From Victivallales bacterium (lineage in GTDB: Bacteria > Verrucomicrobiota > Lentisphaeria > Oligosphaerales > Oligosphaeraceae): a stretch of DNA of 52,106 nucleotides. A program made the translations under genes and the position numbers. Location of the stretch: positions 1-52,106 of the forward strand of contig JAFZIJ010000193.1 of NCBI GenBank assembly GCA_017554445.1, given 5' to 3'. The notes under the pieces are model-generated. The model ran no database searches and was not told the origin of the DNA. It saw nothing but the letters and a program-made list of their open reading frames with translations. Shown here piece by piece: positions 7,852 through 16,360 of the stretch (positions are counted from its first letter, which is position 1; the number at the start of each line of letters is the position of its first letter).

Positions 7852-8892
7852 TCAATCCTCCCATTTGAAGATGAATTTCAGATACTTGTAGCGGTCGGCC
7901 TCAATCTTCGCGTAGATTTCGGGAGCACGATGGTAATCGACGACTTCATCCCACAGTTTCGCATCGAACTTCCCTTCGGAGATATAGCGCAGGACTTCCG
8001 CCTTGCATCCTTTGTTCGTGGCGATGGAGCAGGAAATCCGCAAGTCGCTGCAGTTCCAACGTTGGTATTCCGTGATGGTTATGGGAGCGCGGTACTGCCC
8101 TTGCAGATGGACGCGGCCGCCATAGCGGACGTAGTCGGCCAACGGATTGACAGCATCCGGATTGCCGCTGCATTCGATCACGACATCCGCCAAGCCGCCA
8201 TTGCAAGCCTGTTTGACCGCTTCCGCTGCGTTATCTGTCTTCGAAAGATCGATCAAAGCATCCGCGTATTTCTGTGCATGGGCCAGGCGATTCGCATGGA
8301 TGTCCGCCGCGATGATGCGTTTCGCGCCATAGATCCGCGCCAACTGCATGGCGGACAGGCCGACGCAGCCACAACCTGTGACCATCACCGTCTCGCCCGC
8401 ATTGACGCCAACCATCTGCACGCCTTTCAACGCCACGGTGCCCAAATACGCGACCACCGCCTCTTCGTAACTGACGTTGTCCGGAATCGCCACGACTTCA
8501 TCCATCGGCGCGGGAGCCGTATAAAGGTTCTTCACAGCATAGGCCGCACTGCCGCCCCATGCCGCGCAAAGCCCCGGATAATGGCGGACTTCATTCGCCA
8601 TGACGCGATCGCCGACCTTGAACGGCTTGTCGCCATTCTTCCACGGAGCTTTCTCGCCAACGAAAATGACTTCTCCAACTTCTTCATAGCTCGGCACTAA
8701 CGGATAGCTCAAATTCGAGGCCGGAAACGCCTGTTCTTCATAAAGCGACATATCCGTTCCAAACGACACGCCGCTCCGTTTCGTCTTCACAACAATCGTC
8801 TCATCATTGACTTCCGGAAAATCAATGCTTTGGATGAGCGCATGTTTGCGTGCATCCATGATAATCGCGTCACCTTTCAGTTTCATGGCCAT
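7852..8892 (-). CDS. Zinc-type MDR alcohol/sugar dehydrogenase without the usual catalytic-zinc residues
   Basis: The 346-residue protein is a medium-chain dehydrogenase/reductase. It has a GroES-like N-terminal domain and a Rossmann fold whose nucleotide loop is VTGCGCVG (residues 171-178), followed by an Asp near 197 (AADIHANR) that fits NAD(H). The catalytic zinc Cys is replaced in GVSFGTD (Ser43), and the GHE motif is replaced by PSYEEVGEV (residues 67-75). This resembles the MDR branch with S-x-GTE motifs rather than classical threonine or sorbitol dehydrogenases. AGAGGAAAC precedes the first ATG. It lies 41 nt after the glycosidase gene and directly before the isomerase gene. Confidence 0.88.
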   Translation of the reverse strand: MAMKLKGDAIIMDARKHALIQSIDFPEVNDETIVVKTKRSGVSFGTDMSLYEEQAFPASNLSYPLVPSYEEVGEVIFVGEKAPWKNGDKPFKVGDRVMANEVRHYPGLCAAWGGSAAYAVKNLYTAPAPMDEVVAIPDNVSYEEAVVAYLGTVALKGVQMVGVNAGETVMVTGCGCVGLSAMQLARIYGAKRIIAADIHANRLAHAQKYADALIDLSKTDNAAEAVKQACNGGLADVVIECSGNPDAVNPLADYVRYGGRVHLQGQYRAPITITEYQRWNCSDLRISCSIATNKGCKAEVLRYISEGKFDAKLWDEVVDYHRAPEIYAKIEADRYKYLKFIFKWED

Positions 8893-8933
8893 GGTTGTTT
8901 CCTCTTGTTGTTATTTTTTTACAAAAAACAATT

Positions 8934-11480
8934 TCATTTATGAGCTATCTCAAACAAAAAATGCGCTTTGCCGTCTGGGCCTTTGACAGACGCCGTAAAC
9001 GACAGCTTTCCATCCACGTTTTTCACAGGAACTTTGGCAACGCGACGCCCATCCGTCTCCAACATCCACACATCATAGTCGGCGGCATTTCGTACAACTA
9101 GCGTGACTTCGGCTTCGCCATGGTGAACGACGATGCGTTCCGTCCCCCACTTCTGCAACACAAGTCCTTTTTCATTAAGGAATTGCGTGCCGTCTTTCTG
9201 CAAATCCGTCAAAAACGTCAGAAGAACTCGGTCGGATTCCACAAGCGGTTTCAAATCAACAGAACTTGCCCAAATGGCGGCCTGTGAACCATGGACACGC
9301 GCCGTCAACGGCGCGGCTTTCAACGTATCACCATCCATGGCAAATCCACCTGCCGTGCAAGGAGTTGCGACGGTAAACCGTCCACTGCCCTCTTCAATGG
9401 ACAGCGGAAAGCGGCCCAAATTTTGCGCAAGGCGGTTCGGCTTCACGGCCTGTCGATTCATGAACAACAACAATCCCGCGCGGTCGGAAGCGACTTGGAA
9501 CGGATCGGACACGATATGGAAATAACCGTTCGGATTGAGATACGGTAGCCACGGCGTTCCATCATCCAGTTCCGCCTCGAAACCAAGATAATAGAACCGC
9601 CACAAGGCATCCCAGTCCAACCGCGCCGCGCAAAATCCCGTCAGCAGCCCGCCGACGCTTCGGCATGGATTCGGACGGCAGAAATTCCATTCGGAAATCG
9701 TGAACGGCTTGTTCGTCTTAAGCGCAAGCTTCGCGGCATTCAGCGGAATGCCGCGCACCGCCCTGTCAGGACGCGATCGCGTGACATTCGCAAGTGCCCA
9801 TGGTTCATAAATAAACGACGGATGGTCGATGTAGAAATGCGTATCAACATAGTCCATCGATCCTGTGACGGCATCCGCACGTGGCATCGGTAAGCAGTTC
9901 CAATCCGTCAGCATCGCTTTCACACCTATCTGCCGCAGGAAGTCGCGAGCCTTGGCGGTAAACCGCGCCTCCATGTCGCTCATGAATTCGAACAACGCAT
10001 GATGGGATTGAATCGTCTGACCGTTGCAATCCATTGGTGCGTCTGCGGCGTAATCCGCCTGCGCCTTGCGTTTTTCTGCAAGCCATTGTTTCCAAGCCTG
10101 TTGAGTGACCGACAAATTGAAAATATCTCCCCTGCTCCATGCAAAGACGCCTTCGTTGATGAGCGCAATGAACGGCATGGCGGGATCGTCCGCATAACGC
10201 AGCTTCGTGTAAGGATTTACATGGCCAAGCAGTTTTTCCGCAAACGTCCGCCAATTTTCGAACGCAGGCTCATAAACGAGAAACAACGCCTTGAGCGTAT
10301 TGTCTGGAATTCGTCCATCTCCTTCCAGACCAATATCTTGCCACAGGACTTTTCGCGAAACATACAGGTCGGTTGTCACATAGATTCCGTTCTTTTTGGC
10401 TTGTGCGAAAAGATAGTCGAAACGATCCATCATCTCTGGATTGAATGATATCCTGTCTGCTGAACCTTTCACGAATCCAGCCTCGCAATTGTGGATGCGG
10501 ATACTATTGTATCCTGCTCGGCATAAGCGCGTTATGAGTTTATCCGCACCTTCATGCGATAAGAACGGCGCATCAATGCACAAGTTGATGCCGTAGAACC
10601 GTTGCGGCTTGCCAGGCAGTTTTTCGAAAACAAAATGACCATGATCATTCTTCAGCCAGCCATGCTTGCCAGCGGGAGCGTCACGGAACGGCAATTGCGA
10701 AAAATCAATGGCGGAATTCGGCTGGATATCTTTATAATAGTCCAACGGAATCCAGTCATCGTTTTGATGAATGACAAGCGGTTGCATGACGGCGGCGCGA
10801 TGCGTCTCGCCGACAATCCTGTATGTCGTTTCGTATGTCCTGCCCGCTTTTAGCAAATCCGGTCCTGTCAGATAGATACGCATGGTAAACGTCGGTCCCC
10901 ACTGACGGTCGTCCTGCAAATTGAATCGTGTGCCTTCAGGCAGTTCAAAGCCCAGTTTTCGTTTCACGGCAGGCAATGTAAACGAAAATCGCTTTGGCGT
11001 ATCCAGATACAATGAAAGAATACGATAATTCTGCGGAACATCGCCACGAATTCCTTTGTCATCTTCAAATGTTCCACCTACGATGAGTTTCTCCGGTATC
11101 GTGATGGAGACAACAAGTCCTTCCGTTGGAAGATCTTCCGTCATTGTCACGCCCATGTGGACTTCCGTCCGTTTATCATCTATTTGTCGAAGCGTCGTGA
11201 AACCATTGCCATACGACTTCTTTTCGTGCTGAAGTTTCCAATGCGCCGTAAGTGTCTGCGCATCAGGCGTATCATGACCGACTGACATGGCGGACCGCCC
11301 TTTCCAGTCTTTTGGATACGACCGCAAATCCAGTTGGATGCCGTCGCCAATCGTCACAACTCCCGATGAATCAAGATGATATTCCTTTACCGACGATTGT
11401 GCGACAGAACAGACTGCCAGCATGGCCATGCTGATGGCCACATATCTTAATGAATTATTATTCACAAAAGAATATTGCAT
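8934..11480 (-). CDS. Secreted clan GH-A-like glycosidase, large (848 aa)
   Basis: The protein has an N-terminal signal peptide (hydrophobic stretch about 12-28, cleavage near AQSS). A beta-rich region follows (about 35-235), then a TIM-barrel region (about 265-640) and a C-terminal beta region. The barrel carries the two clan GH-A hallmarks: Glu443 in FIALINEG (acid/base) and Glu597 in FTISEWNF (nucleophile). GYNSIRIH near 324-330 matches strand 2 of such barrels. I cannot assign a family (GH5, GH2-like or an unclassified relative). The start is 4 nt after the regulator's stop codon, so it is translationally coupled. The regulator in front and the dehydrogenase/isomerase pair behind suggest one substrate-specific utilisation unit. 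Confidence 0.82.
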   Translation of the reverse strand: MQYSFVNNNSLRYVAISMAMLAVCSVAQSSVKEYHLDSSGVVTIGDGIQLDLRSYPKDWKGRSAMSVGHDTPDAQTLTAHWKLQHEKKSYGNGFTTLRQIDDKRTEVHMGVTMTEDLPTEGLVVSITIPEKLIVGGTFEDDKGIRGDVPQNYRILSLYLDTPKRFSFTLPAVKRKLGFELPEGTRFNLQDDRQWGPTFTMRIYLTGPDLLKAGRTYETTYRIVGETHRAAVMQPLVIHQNDDWIPLDYYKDIQPNSAIDFSQLPFRDAPAGKHGWLKNDHGHFVFEKLPGKPQRFYGINLCIDAPFLSHEGADKLITRLCRAGYNSIRIHNCEAGFVKGSADRISFNPEMMDRFDYLFAQAKKNGIYVTTDLYVSRKVLWQDIGLEGDGRIPDNTLKALFLVYEPAFENWRTFAEKLLGHVNPYTKLRYADDPAMPFIALINEGVFAWSRGDIFNLSVTQQAWKQWLAEKRKAQADYAADAPMDCNGQTIQSHHALFEFMSDMEARFTAKARDFLRQIGVKAMLTDWNCLPMPRADAVTGSMDYVDTHFYIDHPSFIYEPWALANVTRSRPDRAVRGIPLNAAKLALKTNKPFTISEWNFCRPNPCRSVGGLLTGFCAARLDWDALWRFYYLGFEAELDDGTPWLPYLNPNGYFHIVSDPFQVASDRAGLLLFMNRQAVKPNRLAQNLGRFPLSIEEGSGRFTVATPCTAGGFAMDGDTLKAAPLTARVHGSQAAIWASSVDLKPLVESDRVLLTFLTDLQKDGTQFLNEKGLVLQKWGTERIVVHHGEAEVTLVVRNAADYDVWMLETDGRRVAKVPVKNVDGKLSFTASVKGPDGKAHFLFEIAHK

Positions 11481-11484
11481 GGCG

Positions 11485-12402
11485 TTAACGGCTCTCTTTC
11501 AATTGGATGAATGTTTTCTCGATAAACTTTTTCTCATCCCCTCCCTTCATGAGGCGGAGCAAACGATCCATCAAGCCATCCGCAATGCTCCGATAGTCTG
11601 GAACCCAGCGGATGCCGCGATGAACATTCCAGTCATAAACTTCAGAGGATGGCTGGAGGGCCTGTATCTGCCGATGATGCGCCGCGTCGGTCACGATGAT
11701 GTCATACTGTTTGGCAGGACTTTCCTGCCCCGGATGGACGATATCAACCAGTTCCTTCGGAATCCATGGCATCAACTGAAGGCAATACCATTCAGGGAGA
11801 TAGAACAACGGTCGCTTGGACGGATTCTTCCGAAAACAGTCCGCCCATGAATTGCCGAGCACGCTGTAGTCGCTGCAGACAACGTCGATTCGTTCCCAAT
11901 GCGGACAGTCCGCCACGAGCGGCAGATCGCTTTTTTTCAAACGAATGGCGATTTCTTCAGGAACAACGACAGTTCCCGCGTTCCAAATCAATCCACGAAT
12001 CGGCTGCTGACTGATCTCCCGTACCATGTCATCGGGATCCGCGCTATCCAGCAAGATATTGCGGAAGTTGAACTTATGCGAAAGAATCTGACGTCCGATC
12101 GCCGTAAACGAATTAAACACGTCGCGATTGAAATAGTACAGGCAGCCGTCGCCGTTGATCACGCCGATCAGCCCCGCCTCCGCGTCATCCGCGATTTTCT
12201 CTGGATTCGTGAAAATGCCCAGACCACGACGCGAACGTAGCCAACCATCGCGAATCAGTTCCGCCGTCACGGCAGAAACGGTGCATGGAGCCACCGTGAA
12301 ACGCCGCGCCAATTCACGAACCGACGGCAAACGGACGGACGAATTGCCCGCCCGATAGATTTCACCAAAAAGATAATGTCTGATTTGCAATGTCTTGCGC
12401 AT
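11485..12402 (-). CDS. GntR-type transcriptional regulator
   Basis: Residues 1-67 form a GntR winged helix-turn-helix: LPSVRELARRFTVAPCTVSA followed by a G-x-G-F wing (GLGIF). The remaining 240 residues look like a shortened periplasmic-binding-protein-like (LacI-type) effector domain, the arrangement seen in AraR-like regulators. A strong AGGAGG site precedes the ATG at 12402. It is the second gene of the operon and likely controls it. The natural target is the perfect 11-bp direct repeat at 13393-13414, which overlaps the predicted transcription start. Whether it represses or activates is not visible, though the position at the start site favours repression. Confidence 0.85.
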   Translation of the reverse strand: MRKTLQIRHYLFGEIYRAGNSSVRLPSVRELARRFTVAPCTVSAVTAELIRDGWLRSRRGLGIFTNPEKIADDAEAGLIGVINGDGCLYYFNRDVFNSFTAIGRQILSHKFNFRNILLDSADPDDMVREISQQPIRGLIWNAGTVVVPEEIAIRLKKSDLPLVADCPHWERIDVVCSDYSVLGNSWADCFRKNPSKRPLFYLPEWYCLQLMPWIPKELVDIVHPGQESPAKQYDIIVTDAAHHRQIQALQPSSEVYDWNVHRGIRWVPDYRSIADGLMDRLLRLMKGGDEKKFIEKTFIQLKESR

Positions 12403-12415
12403 AACAAACCTCCTG

Positions 12416-13366
12416 CTACTGCAATCGCCATGGGCAATGAGCGCAGATGCTCAAACAACCACTCTTCACAGCTTCGCGGAACAATTCCGCCCTTTCACCG
12501 TGAAAGATTTCCACCAAACGCTTTTCACGCAGATTGCCCGCGCTGAAACTGAAAAAATCCGTACAGAAACCGACCTCGCCATCATACCGCACATGGATGC
12601 GTTTCCATGGTTGGCGACAGCATGCCCGTTGCCGCGTATGCGGCGTGAACGACGCAGGAACACAATAGGAACGACGGTTCAACTCTGCCACACCGCGTGA
12701 AAGCCGTTCCAAATAGTCGTGGTCATCATCACGCCGCCATCCTTCCAGTTCAGGGCAGTCACAACCAAAATGCTTACGGCTATAACGGCGAAAGTTCTCT
12801 ATCTCCTTGCCGTTCAGATAAATCAACTGCCCCATCGTGACGGCGTCCGGCCGCAATTCTGCCAATTGATTGGGAATCTCCGCCAGTTCATCGACATTTT
12901 GATCGGACACCGTCACCAGACAATACAAATGACCTTTGAAAGGCCGCAGCAATTCCAGATTCTGCTTGATTTTGGCAAACGTCCCCACGCCACGAACAGC
13001 GTCGTTCAGATCCTCCCGCCCATCGACGGAGATATGGATGTCATCCATCAACGACACGGCCTCCAGATGACGGTCAATCAGCGTGCCGTTGGTAATCAAT
13101 CCAAGACGGAAGTCTTTCTTCTTCAGATAGTTGGCCAAATCATCAAAAAACGGATACATCAACGGCTCGCCGCCCCACAGCGTCACCGTCGGCGATGGTG
13201 ACGGACTCATTGCTTTCAACTGCGCGGCGACATCCAGCCAAAATGCAAGCGGCAAATCGCCACTGCCATTGCCGCCCGCGACGCCTTTCGCCTGCCCGCA
13301 GAAACGACAATGCAGATTGCAATGTCTAGTCAATTGAAAATGCGCCGCTTCCAGCACCGCTTCCAT
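12416..13366 (-). CDS. Radical SAM protein with SPASM-like C-terminus
   Basis: The ATG at 13366 has GGAGAAAAC in front and is preferred to the one at 13393. The 316-residue protein has the radical SAM motif CNLHCRFC (Cys16, Cys20, Cys23) and LWGGEPLMYP as the GGE motif. A cysteine-rich tail (CCRQPW, VGFCTDFF, GCLSICAHC) looks like a SPASM or twitch domain binding a further cluster. It is shorter than the anaerobic sulfatase maturases and no sulfatase gene is present in the window. It is first in an operon with a regulator and a secreted glycosidase, a setting in which its substrate (peptide, protein or sugar) is not obvious. Confidence 0.87.
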   Translation of the reverse strand: MEAVLEAAHFQLTRHCNLHCRFCGQAKGVAGGNGSGDLPLAFWLDVAAQLKAMSPSPSPTVTLWGGEPLMYPFFDDLANYLKKKDFRLGLITNGTLIDRHLEAVSLMDDIHISVDGREDLNDAVRGVGTFAKIKQNLELLRPFKGHLYCLVTVSDQNVDELAEIPNQLAELRPDAVTMGQLIYLNGKEIENFRRYSRKHFGCDCPELEGWRRDDDHDYLERLSRGVAELNRRSYCVPASFTPHTRQRACCRQPWKRIHVRYDGEVGFCTDFFSFSAGNLREKRLVEIFHGERAELFREAVKSGCLSICAHCPWRLQ

Positions 13367-13392
13367 CGTGTTTTCTCCAAACAACAAACGCA

Positions 13393-13414
13393 ATCATAAC
13401 AGTATCATAACAGT
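13393..13414. promoter_or_regulatory. Perfect 11-bp direct repeat, probable operator of the five-gene operon
   Basis: ATCATAACAGT occurs twice without a gap (13393-13403 and 13404-13414). It starts 2 bp downstream of the predicted -10 box of the minus-strand promoter and so covers the expected transcription start. The GntR-type regulator at 11485-12402 is the obvious candidate binder. A same-face direct repeat rather than a palindrome is less usual for GntR proteins. Confidence 0.5.
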
Positions 13415-13415
13415 C

Positions 13416-13443
13416 AATATAGCGTGAGAAAACGTCAGGTCAA
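13416..13443 (-). promoter_or_regulatory. Putative sigma-70 promoter of the radical SAM-to-isomerase operon
   Basis: Reading the minus strand, TTGACC (13443-13438) and TATATT (13421-13416) are separated by 16 bp. This leaves a leader of about 40 nt to the ATG at 13366. Confidence 0.5.
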
Positions 13444-13610
13444 GGAAACAATCTCTAGATTTTTCAAAAATCACTGATTTTCCAATTCTTTAATTTGTTT
13501 TTTCAAAATATAATTATTTTTTCCAATATTTTTCTTGCATTGTAAAAAATCAGTATTATCTTACATTTTTATAGCGAACATCATGTTTTTAGATGAGGAT
13601 TGCGATAAAA

Positions 13611-14417
13611 ATGTCAATCATGAATTGGATACGGCAACGAGAATTGGAAGGGAATGTCACCTTTTCCGTCAAGGAGGTGCAATCTGCCTTTCCATCTATG
13701 TCAAGTGGAATCATTCAAAACGAACTGTTTCGTCTGTCGGGACATCGGGAGATAACATCCGTTCACAAAGGCTTCTATGTCCGGCTTCCCCCCCGCTACA
13801 AGGATTGGGAAATCATTCCTCCATATTACTATATTGATCAATTGATGGACTATCTCAAGAAGCCATATTACATAAGTTTACTGAGCGCAGGTGAACTGCA
13901 TGGTGCCGCTCACCAAAGTCCCCAGAGGCTTTGTGTCTGCACGACACTCCCTGCCGCCAAAACTTCCGAACGGACAAATCCAATCATCGCATGGAATTAC
14001 AGGCGTGTCATTCCAGAAAGGCTCCTATTGAAGAAGAAGAGCGAAACAGGCGAAATCCGCTATTCCAACGCAGAACTGACTGCCGTTGACCTTGTACAGT
14101 ATTCGCAACGCATTGGCGGCATGTCCAGAGCGGCGACAGTATTGGCAGAACTCCTTGAATGCACTGATTTCAAGAATGTTGATGAAAACTTGTTCCGTAT
14201 AGGAACCATCTCCGCCTTCCAACGGCTGGGCTACATCATGGAAAATGTGCTTGATGAGTCCAGACAAGCCGAAGAACTCTATGAAAGACTGCGCAATGCC
14301 CGTCTGGCGTTCCGTTGGACCGCCCTGTCCAAGCAAATCCATCACAGCGTCATCTATGATCAAAATTCAAGATGGCACATCCATGTGAATGTAATCCCGG
14401 AGGTTGATGATATATGA
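13611..14417 (+). CDS. abiEi: AbiEi-type antitoxin (type IV toxin-antitoxin)
   Basis: A protein of about 268 residues with an N-terminal winged-helix part, SFxVKEVQSAFP-like first helix and the GFYVRLPPRY segment typical of AbiEi antitoxins, followed by a larger C-terminal domain. Three in-frame ATGs lie close together (13593, 13611, 13620); I take 13611 because a GAGG lies 12 nt before it. The stop overlaps the start of the next gene by 4 nt (ATGA), which is the classic AbiE arrangement. AbiEi is expected to bind its own promoter and neutralise the nucleotidyltransferase. The AT-rich 240-bp upstream gap contains a TATAAT-like box but no clear paired -35. Confidence 0.85.
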   Translation: MSIMNWIRQRELEGNVTFSVKEVQSAFPSMSSGIIQNELFRLSGHREITSVHKGFYVRLPPRYKDWEIIPPYYYIDQLMDYLKKPYYISLLSAGELHGAAHQSPQRLCVCTTLPAAKTSERTNPIIAWNYRRVIPERLLLKKKSETGEIRYSNAELTAVDLVQYSQRIGGMSRAATVLAELLECTDFKNVDENLFRIGTISAFQRLGYIMENVLDESRQAEELYERLRNARLAFRWTALSKQIHHSVIYDQNSRWHIHVNVIPEVDDI

Positions 14418-15214
14418 TTAATCGAGAGTACATTGAAGCTTGGCACCAAAATGCCCCATGGCCGGCTAATAAACAAGTCGAACAGGACTTGATCATCTGT
14501 CGTTGTCTAGTAGCCATTTACAATGACGATTTTCTTGCCTCCCAACTGGCGTTCAGAGGCGGCACCGCCTTGCACAAGCTGTTTTTCCATCCACAGCCTC
14601 GCTTCAGTGAAGACATTGATCTGGTCCAAATCCATCCAGGCCCCATCAAGCCTATCCTGCAACGACTTGGTGAAGTTCTTTCTTTTTTGCCGGACAAAGT
14701 CATCAAACAGCGACGCCACAGCAATTCTTTTCTCTTCCGAATTGATTCGGAAATCCCGCCAGTCATTCAGATTCGCTTGAAAATCGAAATCAACTGTTGT
14801 GAGCATTTCAACGTTCTTGGACTGATTCAAAAGCCATTTTCTGTTGAAAATCAATGGTTCCATGGGAATTGCCAGATAACCACCTACCATCTGGAGGAAC
14901 TGCTTGGTACAAAGTTTAGAGCTCTATATCAACGTCGAAAAGGACGGGATTTGTTCGATCTCTATTACGTCTTGACCAATGTCGATGTCGATATCGACAA
15001 GATACTGCTTTGCCACGAAAAGTACATTTCCTTCACAACTGAACAGCCTCCATCCTATCGGCAGTTCATCGCCAACATGGAGGAAAAGATGTTAAATCCT
15101 GAATTTACAGAAGATACAACCATGATTCTACGTCCCCCCCTTTCATACAACCCGCATGAAGCATACGCTATCGTCCGCGAAAAACTGATTGAACGGCTAC
15201 TGGGGAGGCGTTGA
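14414..15214 (+). CDS. abiEii: AbiEii-type nucleotidyltransferase toxin
   Basis: The 266-residue protein has the AbiEii/DUF1814 signature FRGGTALHKL (residues 47-56) and RFSEDIDL (63-70). The GG-T and the two aspartates 67 and 69 form the nucleotidyltransferase active site. A later LGTKFRALYQRRKGRDLFDLYY segment carries the K-x-R-A-x-x-R-R-K-x-R-D-x-x-D helix typical of the family. Family members modify tRNA or another target to stop growth and can cause phage abortive infection. It is translationally coupled to AbiEi. Both genes look intact. Confidence 0.9.
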   Translation: MINREYIEAWHQNAPWPANKQVEQDLIICRCLVAIYNDDFLASQLAFRGGTALHKLFFHPQPRFSEDIDLVQIHPGPIKPILQRLGEVLSFLPDKVIKQRRHSNSFLFRIDSEIPPVIQIRLKIEINCCEHFNVLGLIQKPFSVENQWFHGNCQITTYHLEELLGTKFRALYQRRKGRDLFDLYYVLTNVDVDIDKILLCHEKYISFTTEQPPSYRQFIANMEEKMLNPEFTEDTTMILRPPLSYNPHEAYAIVREKLIERLLGRR

Positions 15215-15346
15215 ATCTTTTTTCTTATTCCTTGACTTAATTGTGTCAATTTCTACACACAAAAAGGGTGCTTTGAAAAATCAAGGTGTCCGATGCTCAA
15301 ATACGCCATGAAATTGCCATTTTGGACGAGGACTGGGACAGCTCTG

Positions 15347-16132
15347 TTATTCCTTTGGTAATTTATCAGTTGACTTCTTGATGATTTCATCATCATACGA
15401 CTGCGCGGCGGTTTCGCCAGGCTCCAATATGAGAAAGTCCTTTTCGTCCCAATCGCCTGCGATGAAACGCTCTAGCAGATCCAGTTTTCCTTCGATTTCG
15501 TGGAAATTCCAGCCGAAGAACTTGGCGGCGTCCATGGATATCTGGCGGTACGACGGCCTGTCGAGAAACGGCATGCGGATGTAGCCGATGTTGCTGTAGT
15601 TGTTCAGACCGCCGGACTCCGTCAGAAGATAGTCGATCGTCTCGTCGTCGTATCCTTTCTCCTTGAACATCTGCGTCATCCGCTTCCAACTGTCCTCGCC
15701 GGGCATGTTCGTGTTTTCAATCCAACTGGCCGTAAACCAATAACATCCGGGGATCGACTGGAAGTACGATGCATACAACTCCTTGCTTCCCAAGAAGAAC
15801 GTGATGCAGTCGTGAGCCTTTGGGATAACCAGGCGATGCTGCTTCGCCGAAATGCCCGTTGTCGCGTTGGAACAAAGCCCGTAACCGAGCAGAATCGCGT
15901 CGAAATCATCCGCGACGCCGCTTCCTTCGCCTCTTGAGCAGATTCTGTTGGTATGGCTGTCCGTTCCCGACTCCACGGCGTCGATTTCCTTCTGCAACGC
16001 CTCACGGAGCTGTTCGGGCCGTTCATGGAGGCCTTGCCGCACCCATGTCACGTCAACGATGTTCTCCGAGAAAGCCGTCACGTATGCCAGCTCCCTGTAT
16101 ATCGCCTTGCATGCTATCAGTTTCAGTCTCAT
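15347..16132 (-). CDS. DUF1638 family protein
   Basis: The ATG at 16132 is used because AGAAGG lies 8 nt upstream; the longer reading begins with TTG. The 261-residue protein shows the DUF1638 pattern ILLGYGLCS, then IPKAHDCITFFLGSKELY near residues 105-122, and a C-terminal barrel-like repeat of the fold. Members of this family occur beside corrinoid-dependent methyltransferases, but none is seen here. It is divergent from the thiamine operon. A readable 21-codon frame continues after its stop (to about 15284) and may be an eroded C-terminus or chance. Confidence 0.82.
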   Translation of the reverse strand: MRLKLIACKAIYRELAYVTAFSENIVDVTWVRQGLHERPEQLREALQKEIDAVESGTDSHTNRICSRGEGSGVADDFDAILLGYGLCSNATTGISAKQHRLVIPKAHDCITFFLGSKELYASYFQSIPGCYWFTASWIENTNMPGEDSWKRMTQMFKEKGYDDETIDYLLTESGGLNNYSNIGYIRMPFLDRPSYRQISMDAAKFFGWNFHEIEGKLDLLERFIAGDWDEKDFLILEPGETAAQSYDDEIIKKSTDKLPKE

Positions 16133-16235
16133 TTCCAATGCCTTCTACGTGTTAAAACAACTCATCGACAACATGCTACTATATACCGCCATTGATTTTT
16201 TGCGCCTCCCATAACATGTTTTTTTCCAGATCTTC

Positions 16236-16264
16236 TTGGACAAAATGTCTTTCACGGTTACATT
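16236..16264 (+). promoter_or_regulatory. Putative promoter of the thiSFGH operon
   Basis: TTGGAC at 16236-16241 and TACATT at 16259-16264 are 17 bp apart. A start near 16271 would leave about 20 nt before the regulatory hairpin. Confidence 0.42.
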
Positions 16265-16293
16265 ATTATTGTTTACATTTTAATTGACCAACG

Positions 16294-16360
16294 AAAAGCC
16301 GTTGCGAAGGGGCATACCACCACGGGTATGATTTCTTTCGTGGCGGCTTTTGCGCTTTTT
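16294..16360 (+). promoter_or_regulatory. Candidate HMP-PP riboswitch (thiS motif) embedded in a terminator
   Basis: AAAAGCCG at 16294-16301 pairs with CGGCTTTT at 16344-16351. The pairing continues inward through two G-U pairs and TGCGAA/TTTCGTG positions for about 15 bp in total. A purine-rich internal loop (GGGG on the left, ATTTC on the right) separates this from an apical stem CATACC/GGTATG with a 6-nt loop. The stem is followed by TGCGCTTTTT, so it should terminate transcription 12 nt before the thiS ribosome site. Known HMP-PP riboswitches are small aptamers embedded in the terminator stem in front of thiS; this matches in layout and location. I compared architecture from memory and did not run a covariance model. 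No TPP-riboswitch core (CTGAGA) is seen. Confidence 0.6.

Noticed and set aside
15284..15346. Read-through C-terminus of the DUF1638 protein
   Set aside because: A 21-codon frame follows the stop, but without a homologue to compare there is no reason to treat the stop as a mutation or as recoding.
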